A stretch of DNA of 64,000 nucleotides from an uncultured Roseibium sp. (GTDB lineage Bacteria; Pseudomonadota; Alphaproteobacteria; Rhizobiales; Stappiaceae), in contig NZ_CANMNP010000013.1 of NCBI RefSeq assembly GCF_947499295.1, forward strand, positions 1-64,000, in the 5' to 3' direction. This document shows positions 39,423 through 47,739 of this stretch, one piece after another. The translations under genes and the position numbers were made by a program. The notes below the pieces were generated by a model. The model was not told the DNA's origin. It made no database searches and saw only the letters and a program-made list of their open reading frames with translations. Each line of letters starts with the position of its first letter. The stretch's first letter is position 1.

Positions 39423-39497
39423 TGGAGCACAAGACAGGAGTTGAACCTGTTGCCTCCGGGTCACATTCCCGGCGTTCTACCGTTGAACTACTTGCGC
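39423..39497 (-). ncRNA. Complete tRNA-like RNA with encoded CCA and no U33
   Basis: The 75 bases form a perfect cloverleaf. The acceptor is GCGCAAG/CTTGTGC, U73, then encoded CCA. The D stem is GTTC/GAAC and the anticodon stem is CCGGG/CCCGG. The T stem is ACAGG/CCTGT with loop TTCAACT. The anticodon loop is AATGTGA: position 33 is A, not U, and the nominal anticodon is UGU. Every other element is tRNA-like, so decoding may be disabled on purpose. It abuts a second tRNA-like sequence and precedes a slipin gene. A standard annotation might call it tRNA-Thr or tRNA of undetermined type. Confidence 0.8.
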
Positions 39498-39788
39498 AGG
39501 TACCGAAATGTTCAGAACAACGTCCGTACGTGAGTGCGACAGCGTCGGATCACGCGGGTGACAAAAACAGCCAAACCGCTGACGTTTGTTCCGAAGCCCT
39601 GATCGGTAAAAGGGTGATAATACAAAACAGACGATGAGCTCAAGTATGAATAAGACTGTTGTTTTAAGTTGGTGCAAAAATGCAACATACTGTAGTATTT
39701 TCGCAACTATCTCGCTTGGTGGCGTTGTTCTTCTTTTTGAGAGCAGCCGATGACGTGTCTCATTGATGGGTTTGTATCTCGGTGATGG

Positions 39789-40115
39789 TTAGCAGCCGCA
39801 CTGTGGTGTGCAACAGGCACGCACTGTCTCATGATTGTTGCAGCAGTCTTCAAGGAGATATCGGATCAAGGCTCCCATTGCAGCAAAGTCCACCTTGTAG
39901 CAAATCTGCCGTGATCGCCGGTTTGCCGTGATCAGGCCTGCATCTGCCATGTTCGACAGATGAAATGAAGTTCGCGACGGTGTTCCGTCAGAAGCCTCGG
40001 CTATGTCTCCGGCGGTCATCCCGTCTGGACCTGCTGCAACCAGTCTTTTCAAGATCCTCAACCGTGTTGCGCTGGAAATTGCGGAAAGAGCGGCAAGTGC
40101 ATCGGTTTCATTCAT
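39789..40115 (-). CDS. ArsR-family metalloregulator
   Basis: The 108-residue protein has the winged HTH of ArsR/SmtB repressors (SSATRLRILKRLVAAG, then SRTSFHLSNMADAGLI). A cysteine-rich C-terminus (EDCCNNHETVRACC, PQCGC) could bind arsenite or another thiophilic metal. It is divergent from the DUF6428 gene, and two matching inverted repeats occupy the shared promoter region. It likely represses both directions and is released by metal. The ligand is inferred from cysteine content. Confidence 0.9.
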   Translation of the reverse strand: MNETDALAALSAISSATRLRILKRLVAAGPDGMTAGDIAEASDGTPSRTSFHLSNMADAGLITANRRSRQICYKVDFAAMGALIRYLLEDCCNNHETVRACCTPQCGC

Positions 40116-40135
40116 ATTTCAAACTTTCTTGAAAT
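40116..40135. promoter_or_regulatory. ArsR-type operator 1
   Basis: ATTTCAA and TTGAAAT form an inverted repeat with a six-base centre, immediately before the ArsR start codon. Confidence 0.7.
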
Positions 40136-40157
40136 TTAAGTTCGTTTGTGAAAGTAT

Positions 40158-40177
40158 ATTTCAATAAAAATTGAAAT
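40158..40177. promoter_or_regulatory. ArsR-type operator 2
   Basis: ATTTCAAT and ATTGAAAT form a perfect 8-bp inverted repeat around AAAA, just upstream of the ribosome site of the DUF6428 gene. It uses the same half-site as operator 1. Confidence 0.72.
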
Positions 40178-40190
40178 GAAAGGTGACGTT

Positions 40191-40664
40191 ATGTCGTTGA
40201 GTGATCTTTTGGAGACGCTTCAGGCTCTGCCGAGCGAAGCGCCGGTCGTATTCCTGACAGATGAAGGTGAAATTGGCGCCGGCTATCATGTAACTGAGCT
40301 CAAACTGTCTCATGTGACCAGTATCGACTGCGGCGCTCGCATTGCCAGTTGGTCGGAGGCAGCGCTCCAGTTGCTCGACGGTGCGGACGGCGGCCATATG
40401 ACAGCTGGCAAGCTCAGTGCCATTCTCAGACAAAGCATAGCTAGAGTAAGCGGCCTTGCCGCCGTGCCTCTAAAAGCGGAATTCGCTCACGGAAATGAGG
40501 GAATGCACCTCTACGGGATCGATACGCCGGAATTGGAGGGGGCAAAGGTCGTTGTTCGGCTCACACAACTTCGCGCGCATTGCAAGCCGGCACTGGAGAT
40601 GCCTGCGAACCAGAACATGTCCGCCTGTTGCGGGACCTCGCCACAGTCTCAATGCTGCGGCTAA
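40191..40664 (+). CDS. DUF6428 family protein of arsenic-type loci
   Basis: The second ATG (40191) is used because AAAGGTGA precedes it, giving 157 residues. The protein matches the DUF6428 family by its opening LSDLLETLQALPSEAPVVFL and by GYHVTELKLSHVTSIDCGAR. The C-terminus ends with a cysteine-rich tail (SACCGTSPQSQCCG) that could chelate metal. Such proteins occur in arsR-linked clusters; their reaction is unknown. The divergent ArsR gene and two shared operators support metal-responsive expression. Confidence 0.8.
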   Translation: MSLSDLLETLQALPSEAPVVFLTDEGEIGAGYHVTELKLSHVTSIDCGARIASWSEAALQLLDGADGGHMTAGKLSAILRQSIARVSGLAAVPLKAEFAHGNEGMHLYGIDTPELEGAKVVVRLTQLRAHCKPALEMPANQNMSACCGTSPQSQCCG

Positions 40665-40730
40665 GTTGTAACGAGCTAGATCTAAGGTTCGTCCCGGCGC
40701 GTTCGTTTGCCATCTGCGCCGGGTCAGGAT

Positions 40731-42878
40731 TCAGAGAGTTTTGATATACTCCAGAAGCGCGTCGAGCTGTTCCGGATTGTCCCTGAAAAATCGTGTGCTG
40801 TATTCGTGACCGGTGTTGCTGTTTCCGGGCAGCGAGGTGTCGACCACGAAACCACCGGCGTCAATGAAGCCAAGCGTTTCGGGATCGTAGGTCCTGCTGC
40901 CGACTTCAAAAGCCTTTTGGCGGCACAGACGTTGGCCTGTATCCGCGTCTATTTCTCCGCCCGTTTCAGGGCAATCCGCCGGCAACATAAGTTGACGCAT
41001 TGTTCTGATTGAACCGTTGTGCAGATAAGGGGCTGTTGCCCAAATGCCGTTCAATGGCCTGGCCTTATAGACAAACAGTCGTTGCCGGGCTGCCTCCGCT
41101 TCTGCGGCAGATGTATCTTCTTCTGTCGAGGGGTCGCTTCGTCTCAGAATCTCGCGGATCTTCGACCGGAGGATACCGTTGCGGGAAATGTCGAGACCCT
41201 GTACCCAGTCGATCAGATTGTCGCGTTCCGCCTCCTCGATGGCGTCTATCAGGATGCGGATGCGCTTCAGATTGCTCGCATCCTGTGCTTCAACAAGGCG
41301 GGCCTGAACGCGCTCGAGAAACGCGCGCCGTTCTTCCGGCTGACCTAGCATGATGGCATCTAGGGTGTTCTTGGGGTCGTTGAGAACCTTGTTGACGATC
41401 ACGCCGCGCACCGCATAACTGACAAGCTCTGCACCGCCGCCCTGGGAGGAGAAGCGGTGTTTGTCGGTCAATGGAAACGTCAGTGGAAGAAAAGCTTTTA
41501 CCTGTCCGTTGATTTCTTCCGAGATGGGATAGACCTGACCTAAAAAGTTTCCGGCCATCTGGGCATCGGTCCCGAGCTTCTCGATTGAAATGCGTTCTGC
41601 CTCGATGCGCCGGTTTGGATCGTCGCGTTTGAAGGCCGTGGTCAGTTCGGTGTTGTCCAGTCGGCCGTCATGGCATTCAAGGCAACGTTGCTCGTAGAGT
41701 GCCTTGCCGCGCTCGACCATGGAGGGTCCGTTGCCGGCTTCTGGCTGAGAATTGATCTTGCCCAGAATGTCTTCTGGCCATTCTGGAGACTGCAAATCCC
41801 AGAGCAGGGCTTCCAATTTATAAAGACCGTCCGCCTTGATCGAAGAGGCGTGGCCGATGCAGATCGTGTTGTCGAGCCCGCCCCATATGCTTTTCCAAAC
41901 CTGTGCCAGTCTGCCCAGGAAACCGGTATCTTCAGCCAGGCATTCTGAAAGCTTGCCGTCGATCGGGTTATAATCCAGGCCCCCGAATACGCCCAGAACT
42001 TCGCCGACATTCCGGCCCAGTGCACCCGCTCCTTCGTTGGCCACGCTCGCGTTCCACTGGACGAAATCGTGCTGTGGCGTATCCCAAATGAAGGGGTAGC
42101 TGACCGGTGCGTTCGCGCGCTTGCCGTTTGCATCGTCCAGTCCTTGCGCGGAAACCGACACGGCATTGAAGATAGCGCCAATGGCGTCGAGCCGGGAAAA
42201 TCCGTATTCGTGGTCTCCCTTGTTCAGCTCATTCCAGGCTGAACGTGTTTGTGCGAGTTCGGCGAGTTGCTGCTTCAGCGCGGTCTTATCGCCTGCTGTC
42301 GTTGCCGGGTGGCCGAGGACTTTTTCAGCAAAGCGTTCGAACCTGGCCTCATCTTCAACGGTTGCTATAAGTGCGTCCTCCAAAGACCACATGAAGCCTT
42401 CGAAGTCGGCCATTGCAGGCGCGCCGTCTATCAGGAGCTTCTTGCCGTTGAATTCAACCTGTCCGGTGTGGCAGGCGGCGCATGTCAGTCCGAGCCATTC
42501 GGTTGAAACCGGCGCAAGAGGGTCATCTTTGGCAACCTTGTCGCGAGTGAAGCCGATGGGCAGCCCATCGGGATTGAGGGGCGTTGGTTTCTGTGGCAAG
42601 TACCGGAAAGTGTCCAGGTGTCCGCTGTCGGAAAATGCCTCCTGTGTGCCTGCCTGTTCAAGCGCCAGGAACCAGCTGTACGGCATGACCCTGGACCCCT
42701 GCGGCGTAAACCAGAACTCCTGCTGCTCCTGTGCATCCCAGTTCTGGCAAAGGGTAATCTCGCCATCGAAGGCTCCGTCAAAACTTGCGGGAACGCATTC
42801 GTCTGCTGATATTGGTGTTGCAAGGCCGGTTGTGGCAAATGATATGATCAATAAGCTGAAAATCTTGAGTATTTTCAT
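40731..42878 (-). CDS. Large periplasmic diheme cytochrome c (peroxidase/RoxA-like)
   Basis: The ATG at 42876-42878 with GGAGAA upstream gives 715 residues. A signal peptide comes first (ILKIFSLLIISFATTGLATP). Two c-type heme sites follow, CAACH near residue 135 and CLECH near residue 400. The last third resembles the diheme cytochrome c peroxidase/rubber oxygenase superfamily, with LNGIWATAPYLHNGSIRTMR, where a heme-ligand histidine is usual. It is much longer than standard CcpA. Periplasmic oxidase or peroxidase activity is inferred. It stands alone; no partner dehydrogenase is adjacent. Confidence 0.83.
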   Translation of the reverse strand: MKILKIFSLLIISFATTGLATPISADECVPASFDGAFDGEITLCQNWDAQEQQEFWFTPQGSRVMPYSWFLALEQAGTQEAFSDSGHLDTFRYLPQKPTPLNPDGLPIGFTRDKVAKDDPLAPVSTEWLGLTCAACHTGQVEFNGKKLLIDGAPAMADFEGFMWSLEDALIATVEDEARFERFAEKVLGHPATTAGDKTALKQQLAELAQTRSAWNELNKGDHEYGFSRLDAIGAIFNAVSVSAQGLDDANGKRANAPVSYPFIWDTPQHDFVQWNASVANEGAGALGRNVGEVLGVFGGLDYNPIDGKLSECLAEDTGFLGRLAQVWKSIWGGLDNTICIGHASSIKADGLYKLEALLWDLQSPEWPEDILGKINSQPEAGNGPSMVERGKALYEQRCLECHDGRLDNTELTTAFKRDDPNRRIEAERISIEKLGTDAQMAGNFLGQVYPISEEINGQVKAFLPLTFPLTDKHRFSSQGGGAELVSYAVRGVIVNKVLNDPKNTLDAIMLGQPEERRAFLERVQARLVEAQDASNLKRIRILIDAIEEAERDNLIDWVQGLDISRNGILRSKIREILRRSDPSTEEDTSAAEAEAARQRLFVYKARPLNGIWATAPYLHNGSIRTMRQLMLPADCPETGGEIDADTGQRLCRQKAFEVGSRTYDPETLGFIDAGGFVVDTSLPGNSNTGHEYSTRFFRDNPEQLDALLEYIKTL

Positions 42879-43169
42879 TGTATGTTCTCCAACTAAACTT
42901 GGAAATACAATTAAAAGGTGCATAGGGTTGTGTAAAAAATATATGTAATTACGTTAGGTTAGCTTGTCTTTTGTGTCAATGAATTGAGACTTGTTGACTT
43001 CCTTTTGTAGTTTATTTGGAAGAAAGGCTACCTAAACTGCAGCGGTCTATCATTAATAAGCTAGAGGTTGTTCTTTCTTGTGTCGAAAGCGACTTTTGAT
43101 TGTTGCTTGGTTTTGCCCTTCATTCTGGTCGATGTCGTCGCTACGGGTTGCCGGGGCAGCAAGTTCGGG

Positions 43170-44075
43170 TCAGGGTTTCCAGGGAGGACTTTTCCCAATT
43201 TTTTCAAGAAGAAAGTCGATGAAAATTCTGACTTTTGGAGTGAGGACGTTGGCTTTGGGGTAGACCAGCCAGAGCACCGTTCGGTCATCGACTTCATAGT
43301 CGGGCAAAACCCTTACAAGCGTGCCGTTTGCCAGTTCGCGATAAACGCTCCAGAGGGAATTTGCGGAAATGCCTGCACCGCCAAGCGTTGCAATCTTCTG
43401 ACTAAGGCCATCGTCGATCGTCAATCTGGATGTTGCAACCGCAGGATCAAAGTGCCCGATTTCACCGGATTTGCAGACAAGCTTTCTTGCCGATTGATGC
43501 CTGAAGGCAAGCAGTTTGTGTGCCTTCAGATCCTCGGGGTGGATTGGCGTTCCGTGTTCGGCGAGATACTCCGGCGATGCACATAAGAGGCGCGTGTCGT
43601 TTGCGAGTTTGCGTGCCTTTAAACTGCTGTCTTCAAGAGCACTGTTGCGCAGAGCAAGATCAAAACTCCCGTCGATCAGATCAAACGGAGTGTCTGAGAG
43701 CCTCAAATCGAGGTTGAGGCCGGGATGCCGGTCCAGCAATTCGGGCAGGAGCGGCATGATATAGAGTTGAGAAAACGTGCTCGGGGCTGCAAATCTGAGT
43801 GTTCCGGCAACATCCTGACGTGTCAGGCCTAGAGCGGCTCTGGCCGCGTCCTCCTGCGCCAGGATTTCCCGTGCATAAGGCAAAAACTCCGCACCTTGCA
43901 GCGAAAGCGAGACCTTGCGGGTTGAGCGGTGCAGCAAGTCTGTCCCCAGGCTCATTTCCAGTTTGGCAAGTTTGCTGCTTGCGACAGCCGGTGCCATGCC
44001 GAGTTGCCGTCCGGCAGCGCTGATATTCAACTTGTCTGCCGCGAGAACGAACAAGCGAAGGCTTTGCGTGTCCAT
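43170..44075 (-). CDS. LysR-family regulator, probable controller of the divergent enzyme cluster
   Basis: The 301-residue protein has an N-terminal LysR HTH (FVLAADKLNISAAGRQLGMA, VASSKLAKLEMSLG) and the effector-binding domain. It belongs to the CrgA/AaeR-like group by RSTRKVSLSLQGAEFLPYAR and LNLDLRLSDTPFDLIDG. It is divergent from the DUF1330/CmcJ-like/monooxygenase/SDR cluster, 158 bases away. This is the typical arrangement for a LysR regulator controlling the opposite operon. Its ligand is probably a substrate or product of that cluster, which is unknown. Confidence 0.93.
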   Translation of the reverse strand: MDTQSLRLFVLAADKLNISAAGRQLGMAPAVASSKLAKLEMSLGTDLLHRSTRKVSLSLQGAEFLPYAREILAQEDAARAALGLTRQDVAGTLRFAAPSTFSQLYIMPLLPELLDRHPGLNLDLRLSDTPFDLIDGSFDLALRNSALEDSSLKARKLANDTRLLCASPEYLAEHGTPIHPEDLKAHKLLAFRHQSARKLVCKSGEIGHFDPAVATSRLTIDDGLSQKIATLGGAGISANSLWSVYRELANGTLVRVLPDYEVDDRTVLWLVYPKANVLTPKVRIFIDFLLEKIGKSPPWKP

Positions 44076-44233
44076 CTATTATATCCAAAAAACGAATTAT
44101 GAAACTAGAAATAGCACTCTTATATATTTTTTGAAGATATTTATTTTCTCGTCAGCACCAAACGGGGCGTCGCAAGCCCAGCGCAATTGTCGGGCCCGGT
44201 TGGATAAGAAACTGACACCAAGGAACCAATTCA

Positions 44234-44539
44234 GTGGCCTATTTTTCCGTACTCGCCGTCACACCAACCAGCGAAGACTGGATACCAGACTACATTGCTC
44301 CGGCTAACAAACTCGTTGCGAAACATGGCGGCAAATATCTTGCCCGAACCGCAAAACATGAGCAGCTTGAAGGAAAGACCCAGTCCTCAGCACTGCGCAT
44401 TGTTATCGAGTGGCCTTCCAGGGATGCTGCGGTCAATTTCATGAACGATCCGGAGTATGTGCCGCATCTTAAAGCCAGGACTGCGGGTTCCGAGAGTTTC
44501 CACTTTCTGATCGAAGGCAAGGACGATCTCGCGTCCTGA
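44234..44539 (+). CDS. DUF1330 family small protein (GTG start)
   Basis: The 101-residue protein has the ferredoxin-like DUF1330 pattern: YFSVLAVTPTSEDWIPDYIA near the N-terminus, then GGKYLART and LRIVIEWPSRDAAVNFMND. The start is GTG at 44234 with AAGGAA eleven bases upstream. It is the first gene of a four-gene cluster divergent from a LysR gene. The fold suggests an Abm/dabb-like small enzyme or binding protein; no reaction is known. Confidence 0.85.
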   Translation: MAYFSVLAVTPTSEDWIPDYIAPANKLVAKHGGKYLARTAKHEQLEGKTQSSALRIVIEWPSRDAAVNFMNDPEYVPHLKARTAGSESFHFLIEGKDDLAS

Positions 44540-44612
44540 ACGGCGATAAAACGGCGATCCGCCGCCCACCACTCCAAAAACTTTTCTGCATGCTCTAGTT
44601 AGGGGCTTCATT

Positions 44613-45407
44613 ATGCACGTCGAAGCAAGCGTGAACTATCACGTTACCGCGCCTGGTCGTCAGGCATTCCACATTGACGCAGGCGGTGTTGAAGGCAAGT
44701 TGCTGTCGCCTGTTTTGGTTCCCACCAGTGTTTCGGTGCTGGATCTTCGCGACGGTCAAACCACTGTCGATTTTCAAAACGACAGCGTCGTGTTTGTCGA
44801 CAGCCCCTCATCTGTTGTTGACTTCGGTGCGGACGGAGGCTGGAAACCGGAATACGACCTGCATCTGACTGAATTGTTGAAAGAACAAATTGGTGCAGAA
44901 GACGTTCTAGTATTCGACCACACCGTGCGCGTGGATGATCCTGCGTCGGGTCGCAAGCCTGCCCGGAATGTTCACAGTGACTATAGTGAAACAGGTGCGC
45001 GTCAACGCCTTGTCGACCTTGTTGGCAAAACCGAAGCCGAAGTCTGGGAAGAGGGGCACTTCGGTTTTGTGAATGTGTGGCGGCCCGTCAAGGCACCAAT
45101 CATGAGCGCACCATTGGGATTTGTGCGTCCTCGCTCAGTCGCAAAAGAAGACTGGGTACTGCTTGATCTGATCTATCCAGACAGAGCCGGTCAGATCATG
45201 GGGCTGGTAAATGCTGCCGGTCATGAATGGGTCTATCTGTCTCGCATGAGGCCCGACGAAGTCGCGATCTTCAACATCTTTGACAATAAAGGCCTGGCAT
45301 CGATTGCCCATAGCGCTCTCGACAGGGTTGAAAACGGTGGTTTGGGCAGTGTGCGCATGAGCATCGAGAGCCGAACACTTGTGCGGTACGCAGACCGCAA
45401 CAAATGA
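44613..45407 (+). CDS. CmcJ/NvfI-family oxidoreductase
   Basis: The 264-residue protein matches the CmcJ/NvfI family, best known from cephamycin and fungal meroterpenoid biosynthesis. Signatures are RNVHSDYSETGARQRLVDL, then FVNVWRPVKAPIMSAPLGFV, then YLSRMRPDEVAIFNIFDNKG. The family includes a non-heme-iron, 2-oxoglutarate-dependent endoperoxidase (NvfI); the HSD motif is compatible with metal binding. It lies between the DUF1330 gene and a luciferase-like monooxygenase on one strand, so the products probably act on the same molecule. Confidence 0.82.
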   Translation: MHVEASVNYHVTAPGRQAFHIDAGGVEGKLLSPVLVPTSVSVLDLRDGQTTVDFQNDSVVFVDSPSSVVDFGADGGWKPEYDLHLTELLKEQIGAEDVLVFDHTVRVDDPASGRKPARNVHSDYSETGARQRLVDLVGKTEAEVWEEGHFGFVNVWRPVKAPIMSAPLGFVRPRSVAKEDWVLLDLIYPDRAGQIMGLVNAAGHEWVYLSRMRPDEVAIFNIFDNKGLASIAHSALDRVENGGLGSVRMSIESRTLVRYADRNK

Positions 45408-45497
45408 CCGAAGCTGGCTGTTGCCGGCAAGAACAACGCTGTGAACCGCAGGCGGCAAACCCCGTCTTGTTTCGCACGCCCGAGGAGAGATGCCAAA

Positions 45498-46466
45498 ATG
45501 CTCGAAAATGTTGAAAACCAAGGCTTCTTGTCCATCAATCGGGCTTACAACAGCACTTTCGTACCTGAACATCTCAGCCTCGGCCTGGTTGTTCCGATGG
45601 AGAATTATGGCAACAAGGCAGTGCCGGACCTGGAACGTCACCTTGAGAGGGCGCAGCTTGCAGAAAGTCTTGGTTTTTCTGCGGTGTGGCTTCGAGACGT
45701 TCCGTTCAACGTGCCTTCGTTCGGAGACGCAGGCCAGCTTTTCGACCCGTTTGTCTATCTTGGATACCTGGCAGCTGCCACCGACAGGATAGCGCTTGGA
45801 GTCGCCAGTGTTGTGCTGCCATTGCGTCATCCTGCCCATGTCGCCAAAGCCGCTGCCAGCGCTGATGTTCTGTCCGGCGGCCGGCTGTTGCTTGGCATTG
45901 CCTCCGGCGACAGGCCAGAGGAATACCCGGCCCTGAACCTGCCATTTGCCGAACGCGGAGCATCTTTCCGCGAAAGCTATGCCTATATCCGCCAAATGGC
46001 GACCAGGATGCCTTCCTTTGACAATGCTTATGGCGCCCCAGGCGGTGGTATGGACATGCTTCCCAAACCAAAGGCGGGTCGGTTGCCTATGCTGATCACT
46101 GGTGGAAGTCAGCAAAGCCCGGAGTGGCTCGCAAAGAACGGAGACGGTTGGATGACATATCCACGCGGTCTCGATGTCCAGGCGAGAGTTATCGTCGGTT
46201 GGCGTCAACGGGTTCTGGAACTGAGCACTTACGACAAGCCGGTCATGCAGCCGCTTTATGTCGATCTGACGCAGTCAGACGACGAGCCGCCACGACCAAT
46301 TCATCTGGGATTTCGGATTGGGATCCCGGATCTGAAAAAATACCTCAAGTCACTTCAGGCAATCGGTATCAACCATGTTGCCCTCAATTTGCGGTTCAAT
46401 GGCGCGGACATTGAGACCACGCTGCACCGTCTTGCAGACGGTTTGTTGCCTGAATTCGGACGTTAA
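45498..46466 (+). CDS. Luciferase-like FMN-dependent monooxygenase (LLM class)
   Basis: The ATG at 45498 after CGAGGAGAG gives 322 residues. The TIM-barrel LLM pattern is visible: LSLGLVVPMENYGNKAVPDL, then SAVWLRDVPF, then ASVVLPLRHPAHVAKAAASA (flavin segment). It continues with LSGGRLLLGIASGDRPEEY and LITGGSQQSPEWLAKNGDGW. Such enzymes use FMNH2 and oxygen to oxidise aldehydes, sulfonates or heterocycles. No flavin reductase lies in the cluster. Ten bases separate it from the SDR gene. Substrate unknown. Confidence 0.9.
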   Translation: MLENVENQGFLSINRAYNSTFVPEHLSLGLVVPMENYGNKAVPDLERHLERAQLAESLGFSAVWLRDVPFNVPSFGDAGQLFDPFVYLGYLAAATDRIALGVASVVLPLRHPAHVAKAAASADVLSGGRLLLGIASGDRPEEYPALNLPFAERGASFRESYAYIRQMATRMPSFDNAYGAPGGGMDMLPKPKAGRLPMLITGGSQQSPEWLAKNGDGWMTYPRGLDVQARVIVGWRQRVLELSTYDKPVMQPLYVDLTQSDDEPPRPIHLGFRIGIPDLKKYLKSLQAIGINHVALNLRFNGADIETTLHRLADGLLPEFGR

Positions 46467-46476
46467 GGAGACAAAG

Positions 46477-47283
46477 ATGAGCAAAACAATTCTGATTACA
46501 GGTTCGACCGATGGTATTGGACTTGAAACTGCGAAGCGGCTTCGAGAGAAGGGCCACAACGTCCTCTTGCATGGACGAAATCCTGAAAAGCTTGAAGTTG
46601 CCAAGTCGGCGCTCTCGGCAATGTCCGGCGCGGGTGAAATATCGGGTTATCTTGCAGATTTGTCCCGACTCGAAGACGTTCAAAGGCTGGCAGACGAAAT
46701 TGCCGAAAATCACGACCATCTGGATGTTCTGATCAACAATGCAGGTGTCTTGCGGAGCCCTCGTGACAGAACGGAGGAGGGTCTCGACGTCCGATTCGTT
46801 GTCAATCTCTTTGCCCCGTATCTGCTGACCAAGTGCCTTCGGCCGCTCATGGATGGCAAAAGCAGAGTGATCAATCTGTCGTCGGCGGCTCAGGCACCTG
46901 TCAGTCTCGATGCGTTGTCCGGACGTGAACAGTTGTCTGCAATGGATGCATATGCCCAAAGCAAGCTCGCCTTGACCATGTGGTCGCAGCACATTGGAAA
47001 GGAGCGCGGAGCAAGGGAACCGGTCGTGATTGCTGTTAATCCGGGGTCTTTGCTGGCGAGCAAAATGGTCAAAGAGGGCTTTGGCGTTGCCGGCAACGAT
47101 ATCGGTATCGGCGCTGACATTCTGATCCGTGCTGCCTTGTCGGAGGAGTTCGCCGGTGCGTCGGGACAATATTTCGACAATGACTCTGGCCGGTTTGCTG
47201 CGCCCCATCCCGACGGGCTAAAGAAGGCCAAGATCGAAGCATTGATGGCCGTATTGCAAGACTTGGTTCCTCTAAAGTCCTGA
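46477..47283 (+). CDS. Short-chain dehydrogenase/reductase
   Basis: The ATG at 46477 after AAGGAGAC gives 268 residues. The Rossmann dinucleotide site is TGSTDGIG, the NNAG motif is LDVLINNAGVL, and the catalytic YxxxK is Y-A-Q-S-K (MDAYAQSKLAL) preceded by the serine in NLSSAAQAP. It is an NAD(P)-dependent oxidoreductase of the retinol-dehydrogenase-like branch. It is the last gene of the LysR-linked cluster and would reduce or oxidise a carbonyl made or used by the preceding oxygenases. Confidence 0.93.
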   Translation: MSKTILITGSTDGIGLETAKRLREKGHNVLLHGRNPEKLEVAKSALSAMSGAGEISGYLADLSRLEDVQRLADEIAENHDHLDVLINNAGVLRSPRDRTEEGLDVRFVVNLFAPYLLTKCLRPLMDGKSRVINLSSAAQAPVSLDALSGREQLSAMDAYAQSKLALTMWSQHIGKERGAREPVVIAVNPGSLLASKMVKEGFGVAGNDIGIGADILIRAALSEEFAGASGQYFDNDSGRFAAPHPDGLKKAKIEALMAVLQDLVPLKS

Positions 47284-47306
47284 TCTAAAACCTAAATTGA
47301 TGATTT

Positions 47307-47334
47307 CAAAGGCCTCAGTTTCCTGTGGCCTTTG
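47307..47334 (+). terminator. Hairpin after SDR gene
   Basis: CAAAGGCC pairs with GGCCTTTG over 8 bp, extended imperfectly on both sides. There is no strong T tract, so it is a candidate only. Confidence 0.45.
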
Positions 47335-47369
47335 GAAAGCTCGGTACCATTGACATGGCAGTAAAAACT

Positions 47370-47393
47370 ATATAACTAGAAATATAGTTATAT
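47370..47393. promoter_or_regulatory. ArsR-type operator upstream of arsR-permease operon
   Basis: ATATAACTA and TAGTTATAT form a perfect 9-bp inverted repeat around GAAATA, 13 bases before the ArsR start. Its half-site differs from the operators at 40116-40177, so the two ArsR systems should not cross-talk. Confidence 0.68.
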
Positions 47394-47406
47394 TGATGAG
47401 GTCGAT

Positions 47407-47739
47407 ATGGAACCGGAAGTTGTTGCACAAGGCTTTGCGGCGCTAGGCTCTGAAGCCCGGCTGCAGGTGGTTTTGACGCTGGTGAAAGCTGGGCAGAGCG
47501 GTTTGAGCGTGGGGGACATTCAGTCCCGGACAGGGATGGCCGCGTCAACTCTCGCGCATCACTTGAAGTTTCTGTCTTCCGCAGGATTGGTACTGCAGGA
47601 AAAAGACGGGCGCACAGTGATCAACCGTGCCGCCTTTGATCATCTGGAGAACCTTGCAGGTTACATTCTGAAGGAATGCTGCGCAGATGAAGCTGTTTGC
47701 GATCAGCCCCGCATGGCAAGGCGGGCGGCGAATGACTGA
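47407..47739 (+). CDS. ArsR-family regulator of the permease operon
   Basis: The 110-residue protein has an ArsR winged HTH (LGSEARLQVVLTLVKAG, then GMAASTLAHHLKFLSSAGLV). A C-terminal cysteine pair plus a third cysteine (LKECCADEAVCDQ) is a possible thiophilic metal site. An inverted repeat fitting its operator lies directly upstream. Its last eight bases overlap the start of the permease gene (AATGACTGA), so translation is coupled. It likely represses its own operon. Confidence 0.92.
   Translation: MEPEVVAQGFAALGSEARLQVVLTLVKAGQSGLSVGDIQSRTGMAASTLAHHLKFLSSAGLVLQEKDGRTVINRAAFDHLENLAGYILKECCADEAVCDQPRMARRAAND

Noticed and set aside
39498-39788. Possible sigma-54 promoter for the tRNA-like/slipin transcript
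   Set aside because: I looked for GG-N10-GC on the minus strand from here to the slipin start; only near misses with spacing 9 or 11 were found.
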